A DNA stretch of 64,000 bases. It comes from Collinsella sp. AF33-16. GTDB lineage: Bacteria; Actinomycetota; Coriobacteriia; Coriobacteriales; Coriobacteriaceae. Below the pieces are notes generated by a model. The model was not told the origin of the DNA and did no database searches. It saw nothing but the letters and a program-made list of their open reading frames with translations. The translations under genes and the position numbers were made by a program. The stretch lies in assembly GCF_003475325.1 (NCBI RefSeq), contig NZ_QRQC01000017.1:1-64000 (forward strand), written 5' to 3'. Below, in pieces: positions 8,085-19,460 of the stretch. Numbering within the stretch: position 1 is the first letter of the stretch; each line of letters opens with the position of its first letter.

Positions 8085-8205
8085 AGCAAGCTCTTATATG
8101 AGTACGTTAACATAGTCCTCTGCTTTTCCTACAGTGCACCATTTGGGCGTCCCCGCCTGCGCTATACTCCCCTCTAGAAGTGTTCCTGATTCGATAGGAG
8201 ACTAC

Positions 8206-9267
8206 ATGTCCAAAGCACTCGACCCCAAAGACACCTGCGTCCTCGTTACCGGTGGCGCCGGCTTTATCGGCTCGCACACCGTCGTTCAGCTGCTCGAGGG
8301 TGGCTACCAGGTCGTCATCGTCGATGATCTCTCCAACTCCAGCGCCGTCGCCGTCGACCGCGTCAAGACCATCGTGGGCGACGAGGCCGCCAAGAACCTC
8401 ACCTTCTACGAGGCCAACGTGCTCGACCGCGATGCGATGAACAAGATCTTCGATACCCATCAGATCGATCGTGTCATCCACTTTGCCGGCTTTAAGGCCG
8501 TCGGCGAGTCGGTGAGCAAGCCCGTCGAGTACTACCACAACAACATCGAGAACACCCTGGTGCTCATCGACGTCATGCGCAACCATGGCTGCAAGTCCAT
8601 CATCTTCTCGAGCTCCTCGACCGTCTACGGCGACCCGGACAACCCGCCCGTCACCGAGGAAGACCCCAAGAAGCCCGCAACCAACCCCTATGGCTGGACC
8701 AAGTGGATGATCGAGCAGATCCTTATGGACGTCCACACCGCCGACCCCGAGTGGGACGTCGTGCTGCTCCGTTACTTCAACCCCATCGGCGCTCATCCGT
8801 CGGGCCTGATCGGCGAGGACCCCAAGGGCATCCCCAACAACCTGGTGCCCTATGTCGCCCAGGTCGCCGTGGGCAAGCTCGAGGCCGTTCAGGTCTTTGG
8901 CAACGACTACCCCACCCCCGACGGCACCGGCGTGCGCGACTACATCCACGTGTGCGATCTGGCCTCTGGTCACGTTGCCGCCCTTAACTGGATGAACGGC
9001 AAGACCGGCGTCGAGATCTTTAACCTGGGCACCGGCACCGGCACCTCGGTACTCGAGGTCGTCGCCGCCTTCTCCAAGGCTTGTGGCAAGGAGCTGCCCT
9101 ACGTGATCCGCGAGCGCCGCGCCGGCGACATCGCTGCCAACTGGTGCGATGCCTCCAAGGCCGAGCGCATGATGGGCTGGAAGGCCCAGTACGACATCGC
9201 GGACATGTGCCGCGATAGCTGGAACTGGCAGAGCCACAACCCCAACGGCTTCGCCGACGCCGAGTAG
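8206..9267 (+). CDS. galE: UDP-glucose 4-epimerase
   Basis: 353 residues. Interconverts UDP-glucose and UDP-galactose using tightly bound NAD; needed for galactose use and glycan precursors. The Rossmann motif is VTGGAGFIGSHT. The catalytic serine region (FSSSSTVYG) and the YxxxK motif (YGWTK) are present, as are FNPIGAHPSG and DGTGVRDYIHV typical of GalE. Start at 8206 is set by GATAGGAG five bases upstream. The gene stands alone with its own terminator. A -10-like TATACT lies at 8163-8168 without a convincing -35. Confidence 0.95.
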   Translation: MSKALDPKDTCVLVTGGAGFIGSHTVVQLLEGGYQVVIVDDLSNSSAVAVDRVKTIVGDEAAKNLTFYEANVLDRDAMNKIFDTHQIDRVIHFAGFKAVGESVSKPVEYYHNNIENTLVLIDVMRNHGCKSIIFSSSSTVYGDPDNPPVTEEDPKKPATNPYGWTKWMIEQILMDVHTADPEWDVVLLRYFNPIGAHPSGLIGEDPKGIPNNLVPYVAQVAVGKLEAVQVFGNDYPTPDGTGVRDYIHVCDLASGHVAALNWMNGKTGVEIFNLGTGTGTSVLEVVAAFSKACGKELPYVIRERRAGDIAANWCDASKAERMMGWKAQYDIADMCRDSWNWQSHNPNGFADAE

Positions 9268-9289
9268 CAAAAACCTACATACCGTTCTT

Positions 9290-9323
9290 GCCCCGATCTC
9301 ACGTTGTGAGGTCGGGGCTTTTT
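9290..9323 (+). terminator. galE: Intrinsic terminator of galE
   Basis: 13-bp stem beginning GCCCCGATCTCAC with one G-T pair, a 3-nt loop (GTT) and a TTTTT tail; 22 bases after the galE stop codon. Confidence 0.85.
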
Positions 9324-9378
9324 CATGGCATGTAGCCATTCGCCGAAAATCGACCAACTTTTTTATCTTGCCTGTACA

Positions 9379-9402
9379 TGTTTAAACAACATGTTTTACA
9401 AT
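9379..9402 (+). promoter_or_regulatory. malQ promoter region with TGTTTAAACA operator
   Basis: A perfect palindrome TGTTTAAACA (9379-9388) lies just upstream of a -10-like TACAAT (9397-9402), in the position of the -35 element, which is itself poor. ACATGTTT occurs twice (9377 and 9389). The same core recurs before the PTS gene (19411), near the GntR gene (19289) and, in variant form, before the ABC operon (18319, 18394). This suggests a common regulator, most simply the GntR/UTRA protein at 18517-19236. Confidence 0.55.
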
Positions 9403-9487
9403 AGGCGTATCGAATCAGAACATCGGAGGCGGACTGCACACCCATCGGCAGGCCGACCCCACAACAAGAAGGTTGGTGAGCGCATTC

Positions 9488-10993
9488 ATGGAGCGTGCAA
9501 GCGGCGTCCTCATGCCCGTCTCATCTCTGCCCGGACCATACGGAATCGGCGGCTTTGGCTGGAATGCCTACGACTTCGTCGATTTTCTCGCCTCGTGCAA
9601 ACAACATTACTGGCAGATTCTGCCCCTTACGACGACCAGCTATGGCGATTCGCCTTATCAGTCGTTCTCGGCCCGCGCAGGCAACCCCAACTTTATCGAC
9701 TTTGCCGAGCTTATCGAGGCAGGGTATCTGGAGCAGCGCGATATCGATGGCGTGTATCTGGGATCCGACCCCAGCAATGTCGACTACGGTGCTATCTTTG
9801 GCGGCCGCCGTCAGATTCTCGACCGCGCCGCCGAGCGCTTTGCTGCCGACAAGCCGGCCGATTTCGATGACTTTATCCAGGCCAACGAGGACTGGCTCAT
9901 CCCCTACTGTGAGTTCATGACCGTCAAAGAGGAGTGCGGTCTCAAGGCGTTTTGGGAGTGGCCCGCGGAGCTCCGCACCCGCGGCGAGGCTTCCGCCAAG
10001 GTCTGCGCCGACCATCCGGCGCGTATGCTCTACCACCAGATGACGCAGTACTTCTTCGATCGCCAGTGGAGCCGCCTCAAGGCCTATGCCAACGAGCGCG
10101 ACATTCTCATCATCGGCGACCTGCCCATCTATGTCTCGCGTGACTCCGTCGAGATGTGGGCGACACCTGAGCTCTTTAAGATCGACGCCGCCGGCAATCC
10201 CGTGAGCGTCGCCGGCACGCCGCCCGACCAGTTCTCGGCCACCGGCCAGTACTGGGGCAACCCCATCTACGACTGGGACGCCATGGAGGCCGACGGCTTC
10301 TCCTGGTGGGAGGGCCGCATTCGCGCCGCCCTCGACATGTACGACGTCATCCGCCTGGATCACTTCCGCGGCTTCGAGGCCTATTGGGAGGTGCCGTTCT
10401 CCTCGCCTGATTCGTCCTACGGTTCGTGGACGCAGGGTCCCGGCCTCAAGCTCTTCAAGACACTCGAGGAAAAGCTCGGCACGCTGCCCATCATCGCCGA
10501 GGACCTGGGCTTCCTCACCCCCGGCGTCATCGATATGCGCGACAACTCGGGCTTCCCCGGCATGAAGATCCTGCAGTTTGCCTTTGAGGGCACCAACTCG
10601 TACTACCTGCCGCACAACTACATTGCCAACACCGTCGCCTACGTGGGCACTCACGACAACGAGACGGCACGCGGCTGGTTTGAAGGAACGGCCACCCCGC
10701 GTCAGCGCGAGCAGGCAGCCTTGTACACCCATCAGCAGGCCGGCGAACCCATGGCAGATGCACTCAATCGCACCATCGCCGCCAGCGTGAGCGACACGTG
10801 CATCTACACCATGCAGGACCTGCTCAACTTGGGCAACGAGGCGCGCATCAACACCCCTGCCACGCTGGGCGGCAACTGGACCTGGCGCATGCTCGACGGC
10901 GCCATCACCCGCGAGCTCGAGCACAAACTCACCGACTGGACCGAGACCTACTTCCGCATCCCGTCGGAAGCCGAAATCGAGCTTCCTCAATAG
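9488..10993 (+). CDS. malQ: 4-alpha-glucanotransferase (amylomaltase, GH77)
   Basis: 501 residues. Transfers alpha-1,4-glucan segments between maltodextrins and frees glucose, giving longer chains for phosphorylase. GH77 motifs are visible: GNPNFID, the nucleophile region VIRLDHFRGFEAYW, the acid/base region PIIAEDLG, and the third acidic site in GTHDNETARGW. Start at ATG 9488 is favoured by GGTGAG seven bases upstream; in-frame TTG/GTG codons at 9473-9478 are weaker. It is followed by glgP in the same direction, and together they convert maltodextrin to glucose and glucose-1-phosphate. Confidence 0.95.
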   Translation: MERASGVLMPVSSLPGPYGIGGFGWNAYDFVDFLASCKQHYWQILPLTTTSYGDSPYQSFSARAGNPNFIDFAELIEAGYLEQRDIDGVYLGSDPSNVDYGAIFGGRRQILDRAAERFAADKPADFDDFIQANEDWLIPYCEFMTVKEECGLKAFWEWPAELRTRGEASAKVCADHPARMLYHQMTQYFFDRQWSRLKAYANERDILIIGDLPIYVSRDSVEMWATPELFKIDAAGNPVSVAGTPPDQFSATGQYWGNPIYDWDAMEADGFSWWEGRIRAALDMYDVIRLDHFRGFEAYWEVPFSSPDSSYGSWTQGPGLKLFKTLEEKLGTLPIIAEDLGFLTPGVIDMRDNSGFPGMKILQFAFEGTNSYYLPHNYIANTVAYVGTHDNETARGWFEGTATPRQREQAALYTHQQAGEPMADALNRTIAASVSDTCIYTMQDLLNLGNEARINTPATLGGNWTWRMLDGAITRELEHKLTDWTETYFRIPSEAEIELPQ

Positions 10994-11041
10994 GAGCTAC
11001 CGCGCCCGACCCCTCCCCACCGTGCGGACGCGCTTGCTTTT

Positions 11042-11080
11042 CCCGCGCGAGGCCACCCCAATCCCCTCGCGCGGGCTTCT
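11042..11080 (+). terminator. Hairpin between malQ and glgP (terminator or processing site)
   Basis: Stem CCCGCGCGAGG (11042-11052) with CCTCGCGCGGG (11065-11075), 12-nt loop, followed by only a short T-rich run (CTTCTTA). Possibly a partial terminator in a 128-base gap that lowers read-through. Confidence 0.5.
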
Positions 11081-11121
11081 TATGAATTGCAGACATGAAA
11101 CAACCCATCACAGGAGAAAAC

Positions 11122-13389
<2,268 letters not shown>

Positions 13390-13414
13390 TTCGGTTTCAT
13401 CGCCCATCCTCTTG

Positions 13415-13449
13415 AAAACGGAGCCACGGCAACGCGGCTCCGTTTTTTG
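13415..13449 (+). terminator. glgP: Intrinsic terminator of glgP
   Basis: AACGGAGCC / GGCTCCGTT stem (13417-13425 with 13436-13444), 10-nt loop, followed by TTTTT. Confidence 0.85.
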
Positions 13450-13487
13450 TGCCCGCACGTTACCCTGTGATCCGACTCGGCCAAACA

Positions 13488-13707
13488 ATCTCGATCCATA
13501 ACAACTACTCAACCAAAACGGTCCCAGCTGTTACAGATTGAGACATACCGGCCCCTCCCCTTGGGTTTATCTCAATCTGTAACATCTAGCAGGTGAAATT
13601 CGCCTTTGGTGTTACAGATTTAGATGAAATGGTTAGTTCAGCGGAACCGTCTCGATCTGTAGCATCTAACGTCCGAAATCGGCCCTATCCGTTACAGATC
13701 GAGACAA
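13488..13707. repeat. Six-copy alternating inverted repeat (GTTACAGATYGAGAC)
   Basis: A ~16-bp motif occurs six times in strictly alternating orientation: minus at 13488 (degenerate), plus at 13530, minus at 13569, plus at 13611, minus at 13649, plus at 13691. Steps are 42, 39, 42, 38 and 42 bases. Adjacent plus/minus pairs can fold as hairpins with ~22-nt loops. The array fills the gap between the glgP terminator and the ABC operon terminator; no gene is seen in 13450-13739. The number, phasing and sequence conservation argue against chance. Confidence 0.8.
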
Positions 13708-13739
13708 ACGACCGGTCAGACAGTCCCAACACAAAGAAA

Positions 13740-13774
13740 GGCTCCCCTCTCGCCCAGTGGACGGGAGGGGAGCC
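13740..13774 (-). terminator. Intrinsic terminator of the sugar ABC operon
   Basis: Stem GGCTCCCCTC / GAGGGGAGCC with a 15-nt loop; on the minus strand it is followed by TTTCTTT. It lies about 70 bases beyond the stop codon of the ATPase gene. Confidence 0.75.
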
Positions 13775-13844
13775 TTATATGTGACCGCGGCAAAAGGATG
13801 GCAATACCGCAGTCGCCCAAAGGGAGGGCCTGGATGCACCGGGC

Positions 13845-15044
<1,200 letters not shown>

Positions 15045-15112
15045 GTCTCTACCTTTCGATACGCGGCGCCGCGCTGAGGGGCGCCGCCAAAACTTGCAAA
15101 ACAGTTACGGCA

Positions 15113-15952
15113 TCAGCCCTTGACGGCACCTGCCACCACACCGTCGATGATGTACTTCTGGCAGAAGATGTACATGATGACGATGGGGACAACGACCATC
15201 ATGATGCAGGCCATCATGGGGCCGAGCTCGACGTGGCCATAGCCGCCGCGGAAGTACTGGATCAAAATAGGAATGGTCTTGTACTTGGTGGAGTCGAGCG
15301 TAAGGTAGGGCAGCAGGTAGTCGTTCCAGACCCACATGGTCTCGAGGATGCCGACCGAAAGATAGGTGGGCTTCATGATGGGGAGAACGATCTTAAAGAA
15401 CACCTGAACCGGGTTGCAGCCGTCAATCATGGCCGCCTCCTCGATCTCGAGCGGGATGTTCTTTACAAAGCCGGCGAACATAAAGACCGCCAGGCCCGCG
15501 CCAAAGCCCAGATAGATAAAGCAGATGTTGAACGGCGTATTAAAGCCGATGCGGTCCGCCAAATTGGACAGCGTGAACATCAGCATCTGGAACGGTACGA
15601 CCATCGAGAACACGAACAGGTAATAGAAGAAGTTCGAGATCTTGTTGTTGACACGAACCACGTACCAAGCGCACATGGAGCAGCACACCAGAATCAGCAC
15701 GACCGACGTGACTGTGATGATGAGCGAGTACATAAACGCCGAGGCAAAGCCCTGCTCGTTAAGAGCGTGCACGTAGTTTGCGAGGCCGTTGAACGTCTCG
15801 GGCGTGAGCAGATCGAACGCCGTGGTGGTGCTGATTGCGGTCCCCTTCTTAAAGGAATTGAGCGCAATCATGAACACAGGGTAGATCCACGCGAGCGACA
15901 GAATCGTAAAGAAGATCGAGAGCGCGCGGTTAATAGCCTTATCGCGTTTCAT
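15113..15952 (-). CDS. Carbohydrate ABC transporter permease (MalG-like)
   Basis: 279 residues with six predicted membrane segments and the inner-membrane permease loop EEAAMIDGCNPVQVFFKIVLP, which docks on the ATPase. Typical of the CUT1 family for oligosaccharides. The start codon overlaps the stop codon of the upstream permease (TAATG), showing coupling. Confidence 0.92.
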   Translation of the reverse strand: MKRDKAINRALSIFFTILSLAWIYPVFMIALNSFKKGTAISTTTAFDLLTPETFNGLANYVHALNEQGFASAFMYSLIITVTSVVLILVCCSMCAWYVVRVNNKISNFFYYLFVFSMVVPFQMLMFTLSNLADRIGFNTPFNICFIYLGFGAGLAVFMFAGFVKNIPLEIEEAAMIDGCNPVQVFFKIVLPIMKPTYLSVGILETMWVWNDYLLPYLTLDSTKYKTIPILIQYFRGGYGHVELGPMMACIMMVVVPIVIMYIFCQKYIIDGVVAGAVKG

Positions 15953-16806
15953 TACTGCTGCACCTCCTTGGACCTCGTGGCCTTAAGCTGGATCATAGAA
16001 ATAGCGACAACCAGGATGCAGAAGATAACTGCCTTGGCCTGACCGATGCCCTGCCATGCGATGCCAGCACGCGAATAGAACGTGTTGTAGATGTTCAGGG
16101 CGAGCATCTCGGTGGAGTGCGCCGGGGCACCACCGGTAAGGGCGAGGTTCTGGTCGAACAGCTTAAAGCCGTTGGTGATGGACAGGAACAGGCAGATGGT
16201 GATGGTCGGCATCAGGTTGGGGATCTTAACCTTCCAAAACGTCTGCCATGCCGTAGCGCCGTCGACCTTGGCGGCCTCGATGTAATCAGACGGAATGGAC
16301 TGCAGACCGGCGATGTAGATGATCATCATGTAGCCGACCTGTTGCCACAGGGTCAGGATGATAAGGCCCCAGAAGCCAGCGGCGGAGTTGAGGGCGATAA
16401 GCTGGGCACCCACGTTGGAGAGCAGGCAGTTGATCAGAATCTGCCAAATGTAACCCAGTACAATGCCGCCAATCAGGTTAGGCATAAAGAAAATCGTACG
16501 GAAGATGTTGGTGCCCTTGAGCGCCTTGCGAGTGAGCGCCTGCGCAATGGCCAGCGCGATCACGTTGATGAGCACCGTCGACAGGAAGGCAAACGCCACG
16601 GTAAAGAAGAACGACGTGGAGAACTGCGGGTCGGTCAGTGCGCGCACGTAGTTCTCGATACCGACAAAGTGCGCGTTATTGATGGTAATAAACTGGCAGA
16701 ACGAGAGATAGAAACCCTGGATAAAGGGAATCACGAACCCGATCATAAACGCCAGGCACGTGGGCAGCATAAAGAGCGGCCACCAGCGCTTGAGTGCTTT
16801 GCCCAT
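15952..16806 (-). CDS. Carbohydrate ABC transporter permease (MalF-like)
   Basis: 284 residues, about six membrane segments, with the coupling loop IEAAKVDGATAWQTFWKVKIP. CUT1-type sugar permease forming the membrane channel with the downstream MalG-like protein. Ribosome binding site AAAGGA. The hairpin at 16827-16862 lies just upstream, between it and the binding-protein gene, as often seen where the binding protein is made in excess. Confidence 0.92.
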   Translation of the reverse strand: MGKALKRWWPLFMLPTCLAFMIGFVIPFIQGFYLSFCQFITINNAHFVGIENYVRALTDPQFSTSFFFTVAFAFLSTVLINVIALAIAQALTRKALKGTNIFRTIFFMPNLIGGIVLGYIWQILINCLLSNVGAQLIALNSAAGFWGLIILTLWQQVGYMMIIYIAGLQSIPSDYIEAAKVDGATAWQTFWKVKIPNLMPTITICLFLSITNGFKLFDQNLALTGGAPAHSTEMLALNIYNTFYSRAGIAWQGIGQAKAVIFCILVVAISMIQLKATRSKEVQQ

Positions 16807-16826
16807 AGAAGGGTCCTTTCAATATG

Positions 16827-16862
16827 CAGGGGGCGGGCAAACCTACGTCTGCCCGCCCCCTG
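16827..16862 (-). terminator. Intercistronic hairpin after the binding-protein gene
   Basis: 13-bp perfect stem CAGGGGGCGGGCA / TGCCCGCCCCCTG with a 10-nt loop, without a strong T-tract. Likely stabilises the binding-protein mRNA or partly terminates, giving less permease message. Confidence 0.65.
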
Positions 16863-16893
16863 TCGCTAATCAGATAGCTTGGGCAGCAACTGC

Positions 16894-18210
16894 TTACTCG
16901 GAAGCAGCCTTCTCGGTCTTCCAGCCATCGACGAAGGCGTTCTTGACGCCGTCCCACTTGGTGTTGTCGGCAGCATAAGCGATGAGAGCCTGCTTGAGGT
17001 TCTTCTTCCACTCCTCAGAGGGGATGTAAACGAAGTCCCAAGCAACGGTCTTCTTGCCGTCCTTGGCCATAGCAACGGCCTGCTGCGAGAAGACGTTGGT
17101 GGTCTCCTTAGCGCTCTTGAACGGGGCGGTCAGACCCATCTTGTCAGCGATGATGCTGGTGGCGGTGTCAGAAGTGACGCACCAATACATGAAGTCCTCG
17201 GTGGCCTTCTGGGCATCCTCGGAAGCCTGGGAGCTGACGCACCAGTAGTTCTCGCCGCCGGAGCACAGGCCCTGGTTCTCCTCGCCGTCGACGCCGATGT
17301 AGATCGGCAGCATGCCGAGCTGGTCGTCGGTCATACCGGCCTTGGTGAGGTCGGCGTAGGCCCAAGAGCCGTTCTGGTAGAAGACGGCCTTGCCAGTTGC
17401 GAACTCGTTGGTGGCGTCATCACCGGTCTTGGAGGCGAGCTGCGAAGGATCGCAGGTGGAGTCGGTGATGTACAGGTCGAAGATCTGCTTAAAGTTGTCG
17501 AGATACTCGCCCTTGATCTCGTCGTCCTCCTGGTTGTGCTCCTTCTCGAACTCGTAGTAGAGCGGGAGGTTGGCGAGGTGGGTGGTGTAGCGCCAGCTGG
17601 AGGAGTCATCCATGCCGGCGGAAGTGAAGGCACCGTCAACGCCGAGCTCGTCCTTGCGGGCCTGGATGTCATCGGCGCAAGCCTTCAGCTTGTCGAAGGA
17701 GTTGATGTCCTCGGCCTTGTAGCCGGCCTTCTCGAGGAGCTCCTTGTTGTAGATGATGCCGTAGCTCTCCTGAACCCAGTCGATACCCAGATCCTTGCCG
17801 TCGGACTGCAGCGCCAGGGAGTCGTCGATGAGCTCGCCGCGGAGCTTGGTGTCGGAAAGATCGGCGCAGTAGTCCTTCCAGTTCTTAAGGCCGGTGGGGC
17901 CGTTGACCTGGAACAGCGTCGGAGCGGAGCTCTTGGACATCTCGGACTTGAGCTTCTCCTCGTAGGTGTTGGAGGCGGCGGTCACGATCTTGACCTCGAC
18001 GCCCTTCTCCTTCTTGTACGCCTTGGCGATCTCCTTCCACTCCTTGTCGACCTCGGGCTTGAACTGGAGGAAGTAGACCTCGGCAGCGTCACCAGAAGCA
18101 GAGGAGCCGGAGCCGGCAGAACCACCGCAGCCCACGAGGCCCAGACCAAGAACCGCAGCCGCGGAACCAGCAAAGCCCAGGAACTGCCTTCTGCTCATTT
18201 CGTTCTTCAT
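16894..18210 (-). CDS. Carbohydrate ABC transporter substrate-binding lipoprotein
   Basis: 438 residues. Starts MKNEMSRRQFLGF, a TAT-like signal ending in a lipobox (LGLVGC), followed by a glycine/serine linker and a family-1 extracellular binding fold (EVDKEWKEIAKAYKKEKGVEV; YNKELLEKAGY; FATGKAVFYQNGSW). It captures an oligosaccharide outside the membrane. Start at 18210 is chosen for GGTGG six bases upstream. First gene of the operon. Operator-like sequences at 18319 and 18394 precede it. Given malQ and glgP nearby, maltodextrin is a plausible substrate, by context only. Confidence 0.93.
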   Translation of the reverse strand: MKNEMSRRQFLGFAGSAAAVLGLGLVGCGGSAGSGSSASGDAAEVYFLQFKPEVDKEWKEIAKAYKKEKGVEVKIVTAASNTYEEKLKSEMSKSSAPTLFQVNGPTGLKNWKDYCADLSDTKLRGELIDDSLALQSDGKDLGIDWVQESYGIIYNKELLEKAGYKAEDINSFDKLKACADDIQARKDELGVDGAFTSAGMDDSSSWRYTTHLANLPLYYEFEKEHNQEDDEIKGEYLDNFKQIFDLYITDSTCDPSQLASKTGDDATNEFATGKAVFYQNGSWAYADLTKAGMTDDQLGMLPIYIGVDGEENQGLCSGGENYWCVSSQASEDAQKATEDFMYWCVTSDTATSIIADKMGLTAPFKSAKETTNVFSQQAVAMAKDGKKTVAWDFVYIPSEEWKKNLKQALIAYAADNTKWDGVKNAFVDGWKTEKAASE

Positions 18211-18318
18211 TACAATCCACCCTTTCACACCGTGGCGGCACCCTTTGCCGCCGCCTTCGGAGATTGGCTCGGGGACTTTGCCCCTTTTGCTGACTTGTAC
18301 AATACGCTATTTGGCTAG

Positions 18319-18330
18319 TTGTTTGAACAA
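18319..18330. promoter_or_regulatory. Operator candidate upstream of the ABC operon
   Basis: TTGTTTGAACAA, a near-perfect palindrome matching the TGTTTAAAC core found at malQ, gntR and the PTS gene. It lies about 110 bases upstream of the binding-protein start codon, next to a possible -10 (TATTGT, minus strand, 18299-18304). A second related site is listed at 18394. Confidence 0.5.
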
Positions 18331-18393
18331 GTATTACTAGAGCGGTAGAAAAACTTCGGTGAACGGTAATTTCAACTTGATACTTGACAAGTT

Positions 18394-18405
18394 TTGTATA
18401 AACAA
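18394..18405. promoter_or_regulatory. Second operator-like palindrome in the ABC/GntR gap
   Basis: TTGTATAAACAA, related to the TTGTTTAAAC core. Apart from this, the 18319 site and the terminator at 18424-18480, the 306-base gap 18211-18516 shows nothing gene-like. A plus-strand TTGACA at 18384-18389 exists but leads only into the terminator. Confidence 0.4.
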
Positions 18406-18423
18406 TTATTTATTATCGAATGC

Positions 18424-18480
18424 AGAGAAAACGCCCGATCAAGCCGATGCATCGTCGGTTTGACCGGGCGTTTTCTCTTT
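18424..18480 (-). terminator. Intrinsic terminator of the GntR gene
   Basis: Long stem with arms around AGAAAACGCCCG (about 18424-18437) and CGGGCGTTTTCTCT (about 18466-18479), some mismatches toward the loop. It lies beyond the stop codon of the GntR gene at 18517. Both outer flanks are A/T-rich, so it may work in both directions. Confidence 0.6.
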
Positions 18481-18516
18481 GAGGGCATGAGTCTCGTCAG
18501 GCTGCGAGCTAGCCGG

Positions 18517-19236
18517 CTATCGCTTGGAGTTGACGCGGTAGTGGAAGATCTCGGGATGCGTGCGGGCATGCGTGACCTCGAACAAGATGCCGTCCGAAGT
18601 GTACGACTGGCTCTCCATGACGGCGACACAGTTGTACTTGCCAAGGTCCAAGTAGCTGCAGTCCTCATCGTTGGCGAGCTCGACACTCACCGTACGGCGG
18701 CTCGCCATCACTTTGATGCCGCGCTTGTGCTCCAGATAGCCGTAGATAGAATCCGCCGCGATCTCGGGGGTCAGGCCCTTGGCGATCGACGCCAAAAAGT
18801 AGCCGTGGTCCACCTGGCGCGCGCTGCCGTTGAGGCTTCGGACACGCACGACGCGAATCAGCTCCTCGCCCACCTTAAAGCCCAGGCGACGAGAGAGTTG
18901 CTCAGTGCAAATCAAATGTTCAAAAGACTTGACCTCGGTCGATGCGACGGCATTGTTGCGTTTTGCGAACTCGCCAAACGACTCAACCTCTTCGAGTGCG
19001 CCCAGCATGTCGGTTTCGCCCTTAAGCCAAATAACGCGCACGCCCTTACCGTGTATAGGCTGCACAAACATCTGGTCGGCCAGCATGCTCAAGGCGCGTC
19101 GAACGGTATTGCGCGTGCAGCCAAACTCCGCGGTCAGCTCGGCTTCGGTTGGCAGCATCTCCTGAAACGCATAGGTCCCGTCGATGATGCGCGAACGGAT
19201 CTCGCGGTAGATTCCTTCGTAAATCGCTTTTGGCAT
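18517..19236 (-). CDS. GntR-family regulator with UTRA domain (TreR-like)
   Basis: 239 residues. The winged helix at about 5-70 has LPTEAELTAEFGCTRNTVRRAL and a wing at PIHGKGVRVIW; a UTRA domain covers about 90-235. Sequence style and position next to a glucose/maltose/trehalose-class PTS gene resemble TreR, a repressor released by sugar phosphate. It is divergent from the PTS gene, and TTGTTTAAAC sites flank the two starts (19289 and 19411), so it is the natural candidate to bind that palindrome at all four loci. Confidence 0.9.
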   Translation of the reverse strand: MPKAIYEGIYREIRSRIIDGTYAFQEMLPTEAELTAEFGCTRNTVRRALSMLADQMFVQPIHGKGVRVIWLKGETDMLGALEEVESFGEFAKRNNAVASTEVKSFEHLICTEQLSRRLGFKVGEELIRVVRVRSLNGSARQVDHGYFLASIAKGLTPEIAADSIYGYLEHKRGIKVMASRRTVSVELANDEDCSYLDLGKYNCVAVMESQSYTSDGILFEVTHARTHPEIFHYRVNSKR

Positions 19237-19288
19237 GATTTCACCTCTAATGAATATGTATGGCTAGGCACGATAGCATTTCTTAAAG

Positions 19289-19298
19289 TTGTTTAAAC
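19289..19298. promoter_or_regulatory. TTGTTTAAAC operator candidate at the GntR promoter
   Basis: TTGTTTAAAC, about 50 bases upstream of the GntR start codon; likely autoregulation. A separate 7-bp inverted repeat, CGGTAAA (19306-19312) with TTTACCG (19323-19329), lies just beyond it. Confidence 0.45.
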
Positions 19299-19397
19299 CG
19301 ATTATCGGTAAAGTACGGATTATTTACCGTCGACGGTTCCCCCGAAACCCAAATCGGACCGAATCAAAACCGTCAATGCGGCAAGCAGCCAGTCCTC

Positions 19398-19420
19398 TAC
19401 AATGAGTTCATTGTTTAAAC
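19398..19420 (+). promoter_or_regulatory. PTS gene promoter -10 with operator at the start site
   Basis: TACAAT at 19398-19403 followed by TTGTTTAAAC at 19411-19420, so that a bound repressor would cover the expected transcription start. No good -35 is seen. Confidence 0.45.
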
Positions 19421-19460
19421 GTTCTTGCTCGCACAGCATGTTGCATCCGGAAGGCATATT

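Noticed and set aside
13488..13707. CRISPR array
   Set aside because: Copies alternate in orientation, vary in sequence, and the spacing units are not spacer-like; no cas genes nearby.
18384..18412. Strong plus-strand promoter (TTGACA)
   Set aside because: It points into a terminator with no gene behind it before the minus-strand GntR gene; probably fortuitous or part of an operator region.
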